From CAZPAN01 sp964428485 (GTDB lineage: Bacteria > Actinomycetota > Coriobacteriia > Coriobacteriales > CADBOM01), in contig CAYRYP010000016.1 in NCBI GenBank assembly GCA_964428485.1, positions 1 through 22,390 on the forward strand: a DNA stretch of 22,390 bases, written 5' to 3'. The notes beneath the pieces are model-generated. The model saw nothing but the letters and a program-made list of their open reading frames with translations, searched no databases and was not told the DNA's origin. Positions 14,656 to 22,390 of the stretch are shown here, one piece after another (within the stretch, counting starts at the first letter, position 1; each line of letters opens with the position of its first letter). Made by a program: the position numbers and the translations under genes.

Positions 14656-17600
14656 CTACTCGCTTCTAAGAGCCTCCACGGGATCCTTCCTAGAGGCAGC
14701 CATCGAGGGAATGAGGCCGGCTATGAAGGTCAGCGCCACGCTTATCAGTACCAGGATAAGTGCGTAGTTCATCGGCAGCGTCATGATGTTTTCCACCGCG
14801 AAGTTCGACAGTACTACGGCATTGACGGGCAGTGACACCAGCATCACGAGCAGTACGGCCATTACTCCAGCGAGCAGCCCCTCTATCACGGTCTCGGCAT
14901 TGAAGACATTTGCGATGTTTCCACGCGAGGCCCCCATCGCGCGCAGAATCCCTATCTCCTTGCGTCTTTCGAGGACCGAGATGTAGGTGATGATGCCGAT
15001 CATGATCGAGCTCACCACCAGCGAGATACTCACGAACGCAATCAGGACGTAGCTGATCATGTCGACGATGTCTGTAACCGACGACATCAGAGCCCCCACG
15101 AAGTCGGAGTAGCCGACCACACGATCGTCGAAGCCCTGCTCCTCCATGCTCTCGTTGTAGGCATCGATGATCTCTATCACGTGGTCTTTGGCCTCGAAGT
15201 CGATCGGGTAGATACTGATGCTATTGGGATTGTCGAGTTCGGCGTAGCCCATCTTGGAGTAGTTGCCTTCGAGGCTTGTGGTGTCAGAGGAGTACAGACC
15301 CGCCATGATTGAGGATAGGTCCTCCTCCGACAGGCTGAAGCTGATCGCGGAGGCGAACGCGCTCTCGTCGAACGAGAAAGCATCACCCATAAGCGCCGAC
15401 AGGGCGCTCATCTGATCCTCCATCGCATTGGCCATCCCCTCGGCCATCTGCGACATCATCGTGTACATGACCTGATTTAGGTACGGCTGGAAAGTGTTCT
15501 CCATGTAGTCGGAGATGCCCTCCGAGATCTGTTCGGAGGTGGCTTGCCCCTGTATCGCCGTAATCTGCTCCATCAGGGCTAGAACCTCGGGGGTGGAGAG
15601 ATAGGCCTGGACATCGGAGGAGATGTCAGTACCCTCCGTTATCGACTCGCCGGGGTGCTGTTCGTACCAGTAAGGTAGGAAACCGTTGGCTATCTCTATC
15701 GAGATCTGATTGATCTGCTCCAACTGCTCGGAGGTCAGCGTAGAGTCGGCGAACAGGGAGGACATGTCGGGTTCGGGCATGTTGGAGAGAAGCGAGGCGA
15801 TCGTTGAGGCATCCAGCGATCCTGTGATCTGGGATGCGTCGATGCTTGTACCCGACAGCAGCGATATGTCGAAGGAGAAGGCGCTCTGCAGGACTTCCTC
15901 GTCCACCGAGAACATCGAGGATAGGTCGAGCGCCTCGGCTGCGTCCGAGTTGAGTTCGTCGAAGGTTCTTCCGGTGAAGATATCGACGTCAGGCTGGGCC
16001 ATCTGTGCCTGGACGACCTCCGATTCCCCCGCCTGTTCTATCAGGTAGTGCGTGAGCGACGACGTGTAGGCGATCCCGTCCGTGAGCACACCTGCGCTGC
16101 TAGTCTCACTGGGCATGACGACGCCGACGACCTTCAAATCCAAGCCGTTGTTAACCGCCTCGGTCATGAACTCGGTGTCACCGGACATGTCGGTCCAGGT
16201 GCCCGAGGACTCGCTGTATTGGTACATGTCGCAGGCGTTGACGACCTTAAATGTCAGCGACAGCGCGTCGTCGTAGGTGAAGTCGATGTCGATCTCCGGG
16301 ACATCGATGTCCTCGCTGAGCATCATCGACTCCAACATCGACTCGAGTTCTTCGGGGTCGAGTATGCCTAGGCTGTACAGCGTGTAGTCGCTCACCTCGC
16401 CGCGGGAGTTGAGCACCAAGATGCACTCGTCATAGCTCTCCGGCCAGCGCCCCGCCACCACATCGTACTGCTCCTCGAGAATGGACATGTTGTCGATCAT
16501 CTCGTTAAAGGAGTCCATACTCAGCCCTATCGAACTGGAGGATGTAACAGTGGAGGAGGTCATGCTGGAGAGCGTGCCGGGGTTGAGCTGCACCGGCCCG
16601 GACGAGGTGTCAGCCATGAATATGTTGGGAGTCACGTCGTAGTTGTACTGGATCAGGTTGACGTACTCTTCGATGCCCGACTCGCCGCTATCGAAATACT
16701 CCTTGAGCGATGCCAGGTCGTTGTTCTGAATCTGGGAGAAAAGACTGGTCATCATGGTGTTCGTGGGGATGGTACCGTCCTCGGTCTCATCCTCGCCGCC
16801 GCTGCCGCCCGAGCCGCCAGAGAACATCGATGTCAGATCGTAGTTCGACTTGTAGATGGTGAGGGGGTAGGACGACAGGGTCTCCTCCTCGGTCTTGACG
16901 ATGTAGTTGTTCACGCCCGTGGAGAGGGCCAGTATCGCCGCGATGCCGATGATGCCGATGGATCCCGCCACCGCGGTCATAATCGTGCGGCCCTTCTTGC
17001 TCATGAGGTTGTTAAACGACAGCGACAAGGCCGTGGCGAACGACATCGAGCTGCGGCCGTGCTTCTCGCGCGATTCCCTAGGAGTCGCAGAGATCTGCTC
17101 TCGCGTCTTGCCGACATCGCCGCCTGGCTCGATCGGAGCGTCGATACCACCCGCGCTCGCTCCTGTTGCCGTGCCTGCGGCGACCGCTGTCGCTGCGGCG
17201 TGCGGGGCATTGGTTTCATCCTCTGACACGGGGCGCGAGTCGTCGATGATCCTGCCGTCGGAGAGCCTCACGATCCTGTTGGCATACCTCTGCGCAAGGT
17301 CGGGGTTGTGTGTGACCATGATGACGAGCCTGTCGCGCGCGATCTCAGAGAGCAGGTTCATCACCTGGATGCCAGTCTCGGTGTCAAGAGCGCCGGTAGG
17401 CTCGTCGGCAAGTACGATATCGGGATCGTTAACGAGAGCGCGCGCGATCGCGACCCTCTGCATCTGTCCGCCGGAGAGCTGGTTGGGCCGCTTGTGTGCG
17501 TGATCGGACAGGCCAACCTTCTCGAGCGACGCAAGAGCCCTCTGCCTACGCTCGGAGCGCGAGACCCCGGAGAGCGTAAGAGCGAGCTCGACGTTGGAGA

Positions 17601-17901
17601 CAACACTCTGGTGCGGGATGAGGTTGTAGCTCTGAAATATGAAGCCTATGCGGTGGTTGCGGTAGGTGTCCCAGTCGGAGTTGGAATAGTCCTTGGTGGA
17701 GACGCCGTTGATGACTATGTCACCCTGGTCGGCGCGATCGAGCCCGCCTAGGATGTTGAGCAGGGTGGTCTTACCCGACCCACTTGCACCAAGGACAGCG
17801 ACAAACTCGCTGTCCCGAAACGTTATCGACACTCCGTCGAGTGCGCGTTGGACGAAAGATCCCGTCCTGTATGACTTACTAATTCCCTGAATTTCGATCA
17901 T
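14656..17901 (-). CDS. MacB-like ABC transporter, ATPase fused to FtsX-type permease with large ectodomain
   Basis: A 1081-residue single-chain transporter. Residues 1-225 form an ATPase of the MacB/LolD type, with GASGSGKT (38-45), LSGGQ (142-146) and IVLADE (162-167). An Ala-rich linker leads to a first membrane helix (about 305-330). A huge extracellular region of some 600 residues follows, rich in Ser, Met, Asp and Glu, including a flexible GGSGGSGG stretch. Three closing helices carry the FtsX-family signature around LERRKEIGILRAMGASRGNIANVF and end in DPVEALRSE. Such proteins act as mechanotransmitters or extruders of peptides or lipoproteins, and in monoderms often in antimicrobial peptide resistance. 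There is no linked two-component system or adaptor here. It converges on the shikimate-kinase-like gene and is divergent from the esterase. Two parts of the ectodomain look alike (see findings). Confidence 0.9.
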   Translation of the reverse strand: MIEIQGISKSYRTGSFVQRALDGVSITFRDSEFVAVLGASGSGKTTLLNILGGLDRADQGDIVINGVSTKDYSNSDWDTYRNHRIGFIFQSYNLIPHQSVVSNVELALTLSGVSRSERRQRALASLEKVGLSDHAHKRPNQLSGGQMQRVAIARALVNDPDIVLADEPTGALDTETGIQVMNLLSEIARDRLVIMVTHNPDLAQRYANRIVRLSDGRIIDDSRPVSEDETNAPHAAATAVAAGTATGASAGGIDAPIEPGGDVGKTREQISATPRESREKHGRSSMSFATALSLSFNNLMSKKGRTIMTAVAGSIGIIGIAAILALSTGVNNYIVKTEEETLSSYPLTIYKSNYDLTSMFSGGSGGSGGEDETEDGTIPTNTMMTSLFSQIQNNDLASLKEYFDSGESGIEEYVNLIQYNYDVTPNIFMADTSSGPVQLNPGTLSSMTSSTVTSSSSIGLSMDSFNEMIDNMSILEEQYDVVAGRWPESYDECILVLNSRGEVSDYTLYSLGILDPEELESMLESMMLSEDIDVPEIDIDFTYDDALSLTFKVVNACDMYQYSESSGTWTDMSGDTEFMTEAVNNGLDLKVVGVVMPSETSSAGVLTDGIAYTSSLTHYLIEQAGESEVVQAQMAQPDVDIFTGRTFDELNSDAAEALDLSSMFSVDEEVLQSAFSFDISLLSGTSIDASQITGSLDASTIASLLSNMPEPDMSSLFADSTLTSEQLEQINQISIEIANGFLPYWYEQHPGESITEGTDISSDVQAYLSTPEVLALMEQITAIQGQATSEQISEGISDYMENTFQPYLNQVMYTMMSQMAEGMANAMEDQMSALSALMGDAFSFDESAFASAISFSLSEEDLSSIMAGLYSSDTTSLEGNYSKMGYAELDNPNSISIYPIDFEAKDHVIEIIDAYNESMEEQGFDDRVVGYSDFVGALMSSVTDIVDMISYVLIAFVSISLVVSSIMIGIITYISVLERRKEIGILRAMGASRGNIANVFNAETVIEGLLAGVMAVLLVMLVSLPVNAVVLSNFAVENIMTLPMNYALILVLISVALTFIAGLIPSMAASRKDPVEALRSE

Positions 17902-18134
17902 GGTTCACCGTTCTACGAGACGACAGCCTGTTTCCCGCAACCGCATACAATATTTTTCGGATATGCCGTTAAAATCGCTGTCGGGACAAGCTCGACAAAG
18001 GCAGTGTGTCTTTTTAATTAGTCCGATGATAATCCAATAGGGTGCTCGACCGCACTCACCCATAGGAAGCACACAACAGTCTTCCGCGATCGGAAAGTGC
18101 GCGGGAGAGTCGCAAACGCAGGAGGTATCTCTAA

Positions 18135-19556
18135 ATGGCAGATATAGCAGAAAGACCAATCGCCAGATGCACAGAAGGTGAGCTCGAAGGAATCCTCGTT
18201 GAGGGTGTGGAGGCCTATCTCGACATCCCGTACGCCAAGGACTCCGGCATGTTCGAGGAGTGCGTCCCGCCCGTGCCCTGGGATGGAGTCAGGGACTCCT
18301 CCAAACCAGCCCCAATCTTCCCGCAGTCCACGCACGAGATCGTCTTTCACCCAGACGGAGCAGACGGACGAGCGGTTGAAATCGAGCAGAGCCTAGATGC
18401 GTTTCGCATGTCGATCTGGACGCCCTCGACCTCCGGCAGACGGCCTGTTGTGATGTGGATCCACGGTGGCGGTTTCGCTTCCGGTGGATGCTCGCATCCC
18501 CAGTACGACGGGTGCAGGGTCGCCCGCGACGCCGACGTTGTGTTCGCGGGAGTCAACTACAGGCTGGGTGTGCTCGGCAACCTCGCCGCCGACGGCGTGC
18601 CTAGCAATCTCTCGCTTCGGGATCTTCTCGCAGCGTTTAGATGGCTGCAAACAAACGCCTCTAACTTCGGAGGCAATCCCGACGACATTGTGCTCGCGGG
18701 ACAGTCGGCCGGGGCCTGGTACGTTGTCGCGCTGGCCTCAACCGGAGAGATCGACGGCCAGTTCTCCAGAATGATGATCATGAGCTGCCCGGCGTCCCAA
18801 CCGATGAGCCGAGAGATGGCAGAGCGCCTCGGCACCTCCTTCATGGAGCGTGTTAACGTCTCCTCCCCTTCCGAGGTCGCGGACAGAAGCACGAGGAGGA
18901 TACTCGAGGAGCAGCGAGCCACCGCTCGCGATCTCGGCAAGTTCGGGGTCTCCTTCCAGCCCTACGACGACGGTTCGCTTCTGACCGGCGACATCTTCGC
19001 CAAGGCGGCTGAGAGGTGCGGCTCAAGGGTCCCGATCTTAGCAGGACTCACTGCAGACGAGACCACCTTCTTCATCGGTTCTTTAGCTGACAGCATTCGC
19101 CAGATGGACGAGCCCGAGATCGAGGGGATGATCTCCGGCTTCTGCGAGGGCAACTACCCACCCGGTACGCAAGCTCTCCTTGAGGAGGTTCGCACCAACG
19201 TCGGAGCAGACGACCCCTACCGGTTCGTTGTGGCAGCCTCCACCGAGGCCCTATTCTCATACAGAACACGCCAGGTGGTCTCCGACTTCGACAGATCGTG
19301 GCTCTACCAGCTCGCAGCACACGGCGACAATGGGGACCTCGGTGCCACGCACTGCGCCGATCTCCCCATCCTCTTCAACTCGTTGGATAGACACAGCAAC
19401 GAGGTAAACTCTGGCCTTTCCGACGAGAAGGCGGCCGAGCTCATGTCGACGCTCAGGCAGGGAATGCTCTCGTTCCTCGCAACCGGTGTTCCCAGCAGCG
19501 ATACCGAGGGGCAGTGGACAACCTGGCAAGAGGGCAAAACGAGAATCTACAGCTAG
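18135..19556 (+). CDS. Type-B carboxylesterase (alpha/beta hydrolase)
   Basis: A 473-residue serine hydrolase that would cleave carboxylic esters. The N-terminal EGELEGILVEGVEAYLDIPYAK matches the start of the type-B family. HGGGFASGG (near 110) is the oxyanion loop. The nucleophile elbow is GQSAGAW (Ser near 190), with Gln in place of the more common Glu before Ser. The acid is probably Glu in TADETTFF (near 308) and the base His in GATHCADLPILF (near 406), so the triad is intact. There is no signal peptide, so it is cytoplasmic. AGGAGG nine bases before the ATG supports the start. It is divergent from the MacB-like gene across 233 bases and convergent with murI. The substrate is unknown. 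Confidence 0.92.
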   Translation: MADIAERPIARCTEGELEGILVEGVEAYLDIPYAKDSGMFEECVPPVPWDGVRDSSKPAPIFPQSTHEIVFHPDGADGRAVEIEQSLDAFRMSIWTPSTSGRRPVVMWIHGGGFASGGCSHPQYDGCRVARDADVVFAGVNYRLGVLGNLAADGVPSNLSLRDLLAAFRWLQTNASNFGGNPDDIVLAGQSAGAWYVVALASTGEIDGQFSRMMIMSCPASQPMSREMAERLGTSFMERVNVSSPSEVADRSTRRILEEQRATARDLGKFGVSFQPYDDGSLLTGDIFAKAAERCGSRVPILAGLTADETTFFIGSLADSIRQMDEPEIEGMISGFCEGNYPPGTQALLEEVRTNVGADDPYRFVVAASTEALFSYRTRQVVSDFDRSWLYQLAAHGDNGDLGATHCADLPILFNSLDRHSNEVNSGLSDEKAAELMSTLRQGMLSFLATGVPSSDTEGQWTTWQEGKTRIYS

Positions 19557-19664
19557 CAACTTGCGCGAGATCGCAGACATCATATGGTCAATTTCACAGA
19601 GATCCTGAAGTTCGAGCGGCTGTCCACGCAGGGTACATAGGCGGACTCGAACCAGAATTTACGC

Positions 19665-20450
19665 CTATGAGAGCAGGAACCTGCTGTAAAGAGAGATCTC
19701 CTCGGGAGTACTGAGGCTTGATCGCAGCTCAACACCTCCGGCCTGGCCAGGGGCAGCAAGAAGCCCACGCTCCGACAGCATGTTCTCTAGCTGTCTAGCC
19801 GTCCCCTCGGCTCCGTCGAAGAAGCGCACGTCGCCGAGAACATCGGCGATAGCGGCGCGCGCGAACGGATAGTGGGTGCATCCGAGCACCACCGAGTCCA
19901 CCTTTCCGGCGTATCGGCCGACAAGCCGCTCGAGCAGTTCGTGGATCTCCTGACCGTCCACATCGCCGGTCTCTATCTGGTCGGCCAGCCCCGGGCAGGG
20001 CGCGCAGTGGACCTCGGTTCCCTCCCCCGCGCATCTGGCGAGAAGGTCGTTGAACTTATCCAGCTCTATAGTGCGCTCAGTTGCCATTACGAGGATCCCG
20101 TGGTTTCCCGGCTGGATGGACGCCGGGCGCAGCGCCGGCTCCACCCCCACTATGGGGATGTCGGCGTAGCGGGCCCTGAGTTTTGGCGCGGCCACGGACG
20201 TGGCGGTATTGCAGGCGATCACGATAGCCTTAGCCCCCTCGTCCACCAGCGAGTCAACGATAAGACTCGAGAGCCGTAACACCTCGGAGGGGTCCTTGTC
20301 TCCATAGGGGGCGTTGGCGGAGTCACCGAAGTATACGAAGCGCTCCGAAGGGAGAATTCTCGTCATCTCGCGCAGGATGCTTATGCCTCCAACGCCAGAA
20401 TCGAACACTCCCACGAACCCCGGCGAGGACACCCTTGTCCTGTCAGCCAT
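19665..20450 (-). CDS. murI: Glutamate racemase
   Basis: Interconverts L- and D-glutamate for peptidoglycan synthesis in the cytoplasm. The 261-residue protein has FDSGVGG (16-22), FGDSANAPYG (41-50), IACNTATS with catalytic Cys80, and VLGCTHYP with catalytic Cys191. The open frame extends 50 codons further upstream, but those codons overlap the ADP-ribosylglycohydrolase gene. The family begins at this Met, and GGGGA lies just before ATG 20450. The start overlaps the end of the upstream gene by eight bases (ATGGCTGA), so translation is probably coupled. It is convergent with the esterase across 108 bases, in which I see no clear terminator. Confidence 0.95.
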   Translation of the reverse strand: MADRTRVSSPGFVGVFDSGVGGISILREMTRILPSERFVYFGDSANAPYGDKDPSEVLRLSSLIVDSLVDEGAKAIVIACNTATSVAAPKLRARYADIPIVGVEPALRPASIQPGNHGILVMATERTIELDKFNDLLARCAGEGTEVHCAPCPGLADQIETGDVDGQEIHELLERLVGRYAGKVDSVVLGCTHYPFARAAIADVLGDVRFFDGAEGTARQLENMLSERGLLAAPGQAGGVELRSSLSTPEEISLYSRFLLS

Positions 20451-21336
20451 CGGATCCCCAATCGCGACCGCGCAGTATGGCGATCTCGTCGAAGGGGTCG
20501 CCATAGTCAACCCCCACCATCTCGCGCATCCTCCATATGCCGGAGTGCCACTTCTCGACAATATCAAGCATGTCCGGAGGCAGTAGCCGCTTGGTAGCAC
20601 GTACGAGCTCGGCAGGCATGCCGTAGTAGGCCTCCGCGATAGAGCCGGTGATGGCGGCGAGAGTGTCGGAGTCTCCTCCGAGAGAGACAGCCTTGCGCAC
20701 GGCGTCCTCGAAACCGCGGCTCTCCAAAAACGCGATGATGGCCTGCGGCACAGTACCCTGGCAGCTCACATCGAAGGAATACTCAGGGCGGATCTCGTCA
20801 AGGGTCCGCGAGAGGTCGTAGCCGTAAACTTCCTCGATATGCCTGCGTATCCTGAACCTGGAGTCGCCCATTCTGGCCAGAAACACTGCGGCAGCGGTGG
20901 CTTGAGCCCCCTTGATTCCCTCGGGATGGTTATGCGTGATAGAGGCTATGACGCCGGCGTATCCCTCGACATCCTCGATCGAGCCAAACAGCCACGCTAC
21001 CGCAGAGGTGCGCATGGCCGAGCCATTTCCCCAGCTCCCGTATGGCGCGGGTATGTGCTCAGCTTCGTCCGAACCCTCCATAAGCCACGACAGAAATCTC
21101 CCGCCAAACCCCGCCTTCGGATACGCGCGGCCGATCCTGCGCATCGCACGGGCAACGCACTCCCCAACGGGAAGCCCTGCGGCAATAGCGGTCATCAGCC
21201 CGTCTGCCACGGCGATCGTCATGAGGGAGTCGTCGGTCGGGGCGGAGGCCTCCGAGAACAGTGGGAATTCCTCTGTCTTGATGGGGTTGAACTCGTAGGG
21301 AGCCCCCACTATGTCCCCAAATATCGCACCTAACAT
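20443..21336 (-). CDS. ADP-ribosylglycohydrolase family protein (DraG/ARH-like)
   Basis: A 297-residue all-helical hydrolase of the family that removes ADP-ribose from proteins, nucleic acids or small molecules using two Mg ions. Metal-site motifs are present: GAIFGDIVGAPYEF (3-16), TDDS (34-37) and GGDSDTLAAITGSIAEAYYG (near 245). TDDS and SDT supply the metal ligands. The ATG at 21336 is preceded by GGAGGT at close range. An upstream in-frame ATG at 21396 lies before the ribosome site and adds 20 residues the family lacks. It is translationally coupled to murI, and no ADP-ribosyltransferase is visible in the window. The target is unknown; the family also includes nucleotide and NAD metabolite hydrolases. 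Confidence 0.92.
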   Translation of the reverse strand: MLGAIFGDIVGAPYEFNPIKTEEFPLFSEASAPTDDSLMTIAVADGLMTAIAAGLPVGECVARAMRRIGRAYPKAGFGGRFLSWLMEGSDEAEHIPAPYGSWGNGSAMRTSAVAWLFGSIEDVEGYAGVIASITHNHPEGIKGAQATAAAVFLARMGDSRFRIRRHIEEVYGYDLSRTLDEIRPEYSFDVSCQGTVPQAIIAFLESRGFEDAVRKAVSLGGDSDTLAAITGSIAEAYYGMPAELVRATKRLLPPDMLDIVEKWHSGIWRMREMVGVDYGDPFDEIAILRGRDWGSDG

Positions 21337-21370
21337 GCAGACCTCCGAAAAACGATGCAAGCCGAAAACG

Positions 21371-21376
21371 ATTATA
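21371..21376 (-). promoter_or_regulatory. -10 box of a likely promoter for the DraG-like/murI pair
   Basis: A consensus TATAAT on the minus strand, 35 bases upstream of the ATG at 21336. I find no good -35 box at the right distance (ACCATG at 17 bases), so the assignment rests on the -10 box and its position alone. Confidence 0.4.
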
Positions 21377-21442
21377 TACAGTCGTTCATCGGGCATGGTT
21401 CGCCGTGACGCCCCCTCACACAGAGACGCTCCCCTGCTGGCT

Positions 21443-21448
21443 TATAAT
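21443..21448 (+). promoter_or_regulatory. -10 box of a likely promoter for purL
   Basis: TATAAT at 21443-21448 on the plus strand, 52 bases before the purL start, in the 164-base divergent region. The -35 region is poor. No purine riboswitch-like structure is evident in the short leader. Confidence 0.4.
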
Positions 21449-21500
21449 CTGACGAAGCGTTAAGCAACCACCTGATCAAGGCGACGAGAAAGGCCCGCAC

Positions 21501-22390
21501 ATGGTCTCGCGAATCTACGTTGAGAAGAAACCCGGCTTCGACATCGAGGCGTCGCAACTCGCGCAGGAACTACGCACGATACTCGGTATCGCCTCGCTCG
21601 ATGACCTGCGCCTGCTCAATCGCTACGACGTCGAGGGCATCTCGGAGGAGCTGTTTGAAAGGTGTGTTCCGACCGTCTTCAGCGAGCCTCAGGCCGATCT
21701 CACATATCGCGAGCTGCCCGACGAGCCGGGTTGCGCTGTGTTTGCGGTGGAGTACCTGCCCGGCCAGTTCGACCAGCGGGCCGATTCGGCCAGCGAGTGC
21801 GTGCAGCTGATAAGCCAGGGTGAGAGGCCCACAGTTAGAAGCGCCCGCGTCTACATCCTCTCTGGCGACCTCTCCGACGCCGATGTCGACGCCATACGCG
21901 ACTACGTCATCAACCCGGTGGAGGCCAGGGAAGCCTCACTCGAGCTCCCAGAGACGCTGGAGATGATCCACCCCGACCCGGACCCGGTCGAGACCGTCGA
22001 GGGTTTCACCAACATGTCCGACGCTGAGCTCGAGCGCTTTATCACCGACAGAGGCCTGGCGATGGACCTTGACGACATCATCTTCTGCCGTGAGTACTTC
22101 TCCGGCGAGGGTAGACAGCCCACGATCACCGAGATCAAGATGATCGACACCTACTGGTCGGACCACTGCCGCCACACCACATTCGGCACAAGGCTCGACG
22201 ATATCGAGATCGACGACTCCATCGTCCAGATAGCCTTCAACCGCTACATGGAGATGCGCCACGAACTCGGTCGCGACGACAAGCCGGTATGTCTGATGGA
22301 CATGGGAACCATCGGCGCGAAGTATCTCGTACACAAGGGTATCCTCACCGGACTAGACGAGTCCGAGGAGATCAACGCCTGCACCGTGAA
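21501..22390 (+). CDS. purL: Phosphoribosylformylglycinamidine synthase, long form, partial (N-terminal 296 codons)
   Basis: The frame opened by ATG 21501 stays open to the window edge. It encodes the N-terminal part of the enzyme that makes formylglycinamidine ribonucleotide in de novo purine synthesis. The first ~140 residues include a PurS-like domain (RIYVEKKPGFDIEASQL). Then come a linker with TITEIKMIDTYWSDHCRHTTFGT (the WS-x-HCRH signature, near 218-229) and LMDMGTIGAKYL. The N-terminal domain fused to PurL indicates the large single-chain type, usually well over 1000 residues and often including the glutaminase. AGAAAGG lies seven bases upstream of the start. It is divergent from the DraG-like/murI pair, each with its own TATAAT. 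The C-terminal domains are beyond the window. Confidence 0.93.
   Translation, partial: MVSRIYVEKKPGFDIEASQLAQELRTILGIASLDDLRLLNRYDVEGISEELFERCVPTVFSEPQADLTYRELPDEPGCAVFAVEYLPGQFDQRADSASECVQLISQGERPTVRSARVYILSGDLSDADVDAIRDYVINPVEAREASLELPETLEMIHPDPDPVETVEGFTNMSDAELERFITDRGLAMDLDDIIFCREYFSGEGRQPTITEIKMIDTYWSDHCRHTTFGTRLDDIEIDDSIVQIAFNRYMEMRHELGRDDKPVCLMDMGTIGAKYLVHKGILTGLDESEEINACTV

Noticed and set aside
18028..18033. GATAAT as the -10 box of the esterase promoter
   Set aside because: No acceptable -35 box lies 16-18 bases upstream, so it was not listed as a feature.
20451..20600. 50-codon N-terminal extension of MurI
   Set aside because: The extension overlaps the upstream gene out of frame and is not part of the racemase family; the Met at 20450 has a ribosome site.

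Overview
The window looks like chromosomal DNA of an anaerobic actinobacterium, most likely a member of the Coriobacteriia. This is inference from several things: moderately high GC, heavy use of AGG for arginine, a multidomain Fe-S/flavin 'old yellow enzyme', an EFR1-type flavodoxin/ferredoxin protein, a butyrate kinase/phosphotransbutyrylase pair, and a zinc-ribbon L28. No phage, insertion sequence, CRISPR array, tRNA or rRNA is visible. A run of exactly 100 N (13759-13858) marks a scaffold gap inside an aldehyde dehydrogenase gene, so the true length there is unknown.

Left part (1-5933): a metallophosphatase-like gene runs off the left edge on the minus strand, behind a small membrane-anchored protein of unknown function. 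Divergent from them is rpmB, with a strong promoter and a clean terminator. Convergent to rpmB is a tightly overlapping three-gene operon of a MarR regulator and two ABC half-transporters. These two halves have complementary degenerate ATP sites, as in heterodimeric BmrCD/TM287-288-type exporters. A good promoter with an inverted repeat in its spacer lies upstream of the MarR gene, which suggests autoregulation.

Middle part (6306-13887): an EFR1 flavodoxin-ferredoxin protein (+) converges on a thiamine pyrophosphokinase (-). A large FMN/Fe-S/FAD ene-reductase (+) follows, ended by a perfect 14-bp bidirectional terminator. On the other side of that terminator is a minus-strand cassette transcribed in the order CoA-acylating aldehyde dehydrogenase, phosphate butyryltransferase, butyrate kinase. 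Together these three would turn an aldehyde into acyl-CoA, acyl phosphate and finally acid plus ATP.

Right part (13936-22390): a shikimate-kinase-like P-loop protein with altered substrate-site residues; a 1081-residue MacB-like ATPase/permease fusion with a very large extracellular domain; a type-B carboxylesterase; a translationally coupled ADP-ribosylglycohydrolase/glutamate racemase pair; and the first 296 codons of a long-form purL that runs off the right edge. Both edge genes are partial.

I did not find a convincing new defence or mobile system. The points most worth a second look are the aldehyde-to-acid ATP cassette with its hidden N-terminus, the atypical shikimate kinase homologue, the divergent ene-reductase, and the DraG-family/MurI coupling.
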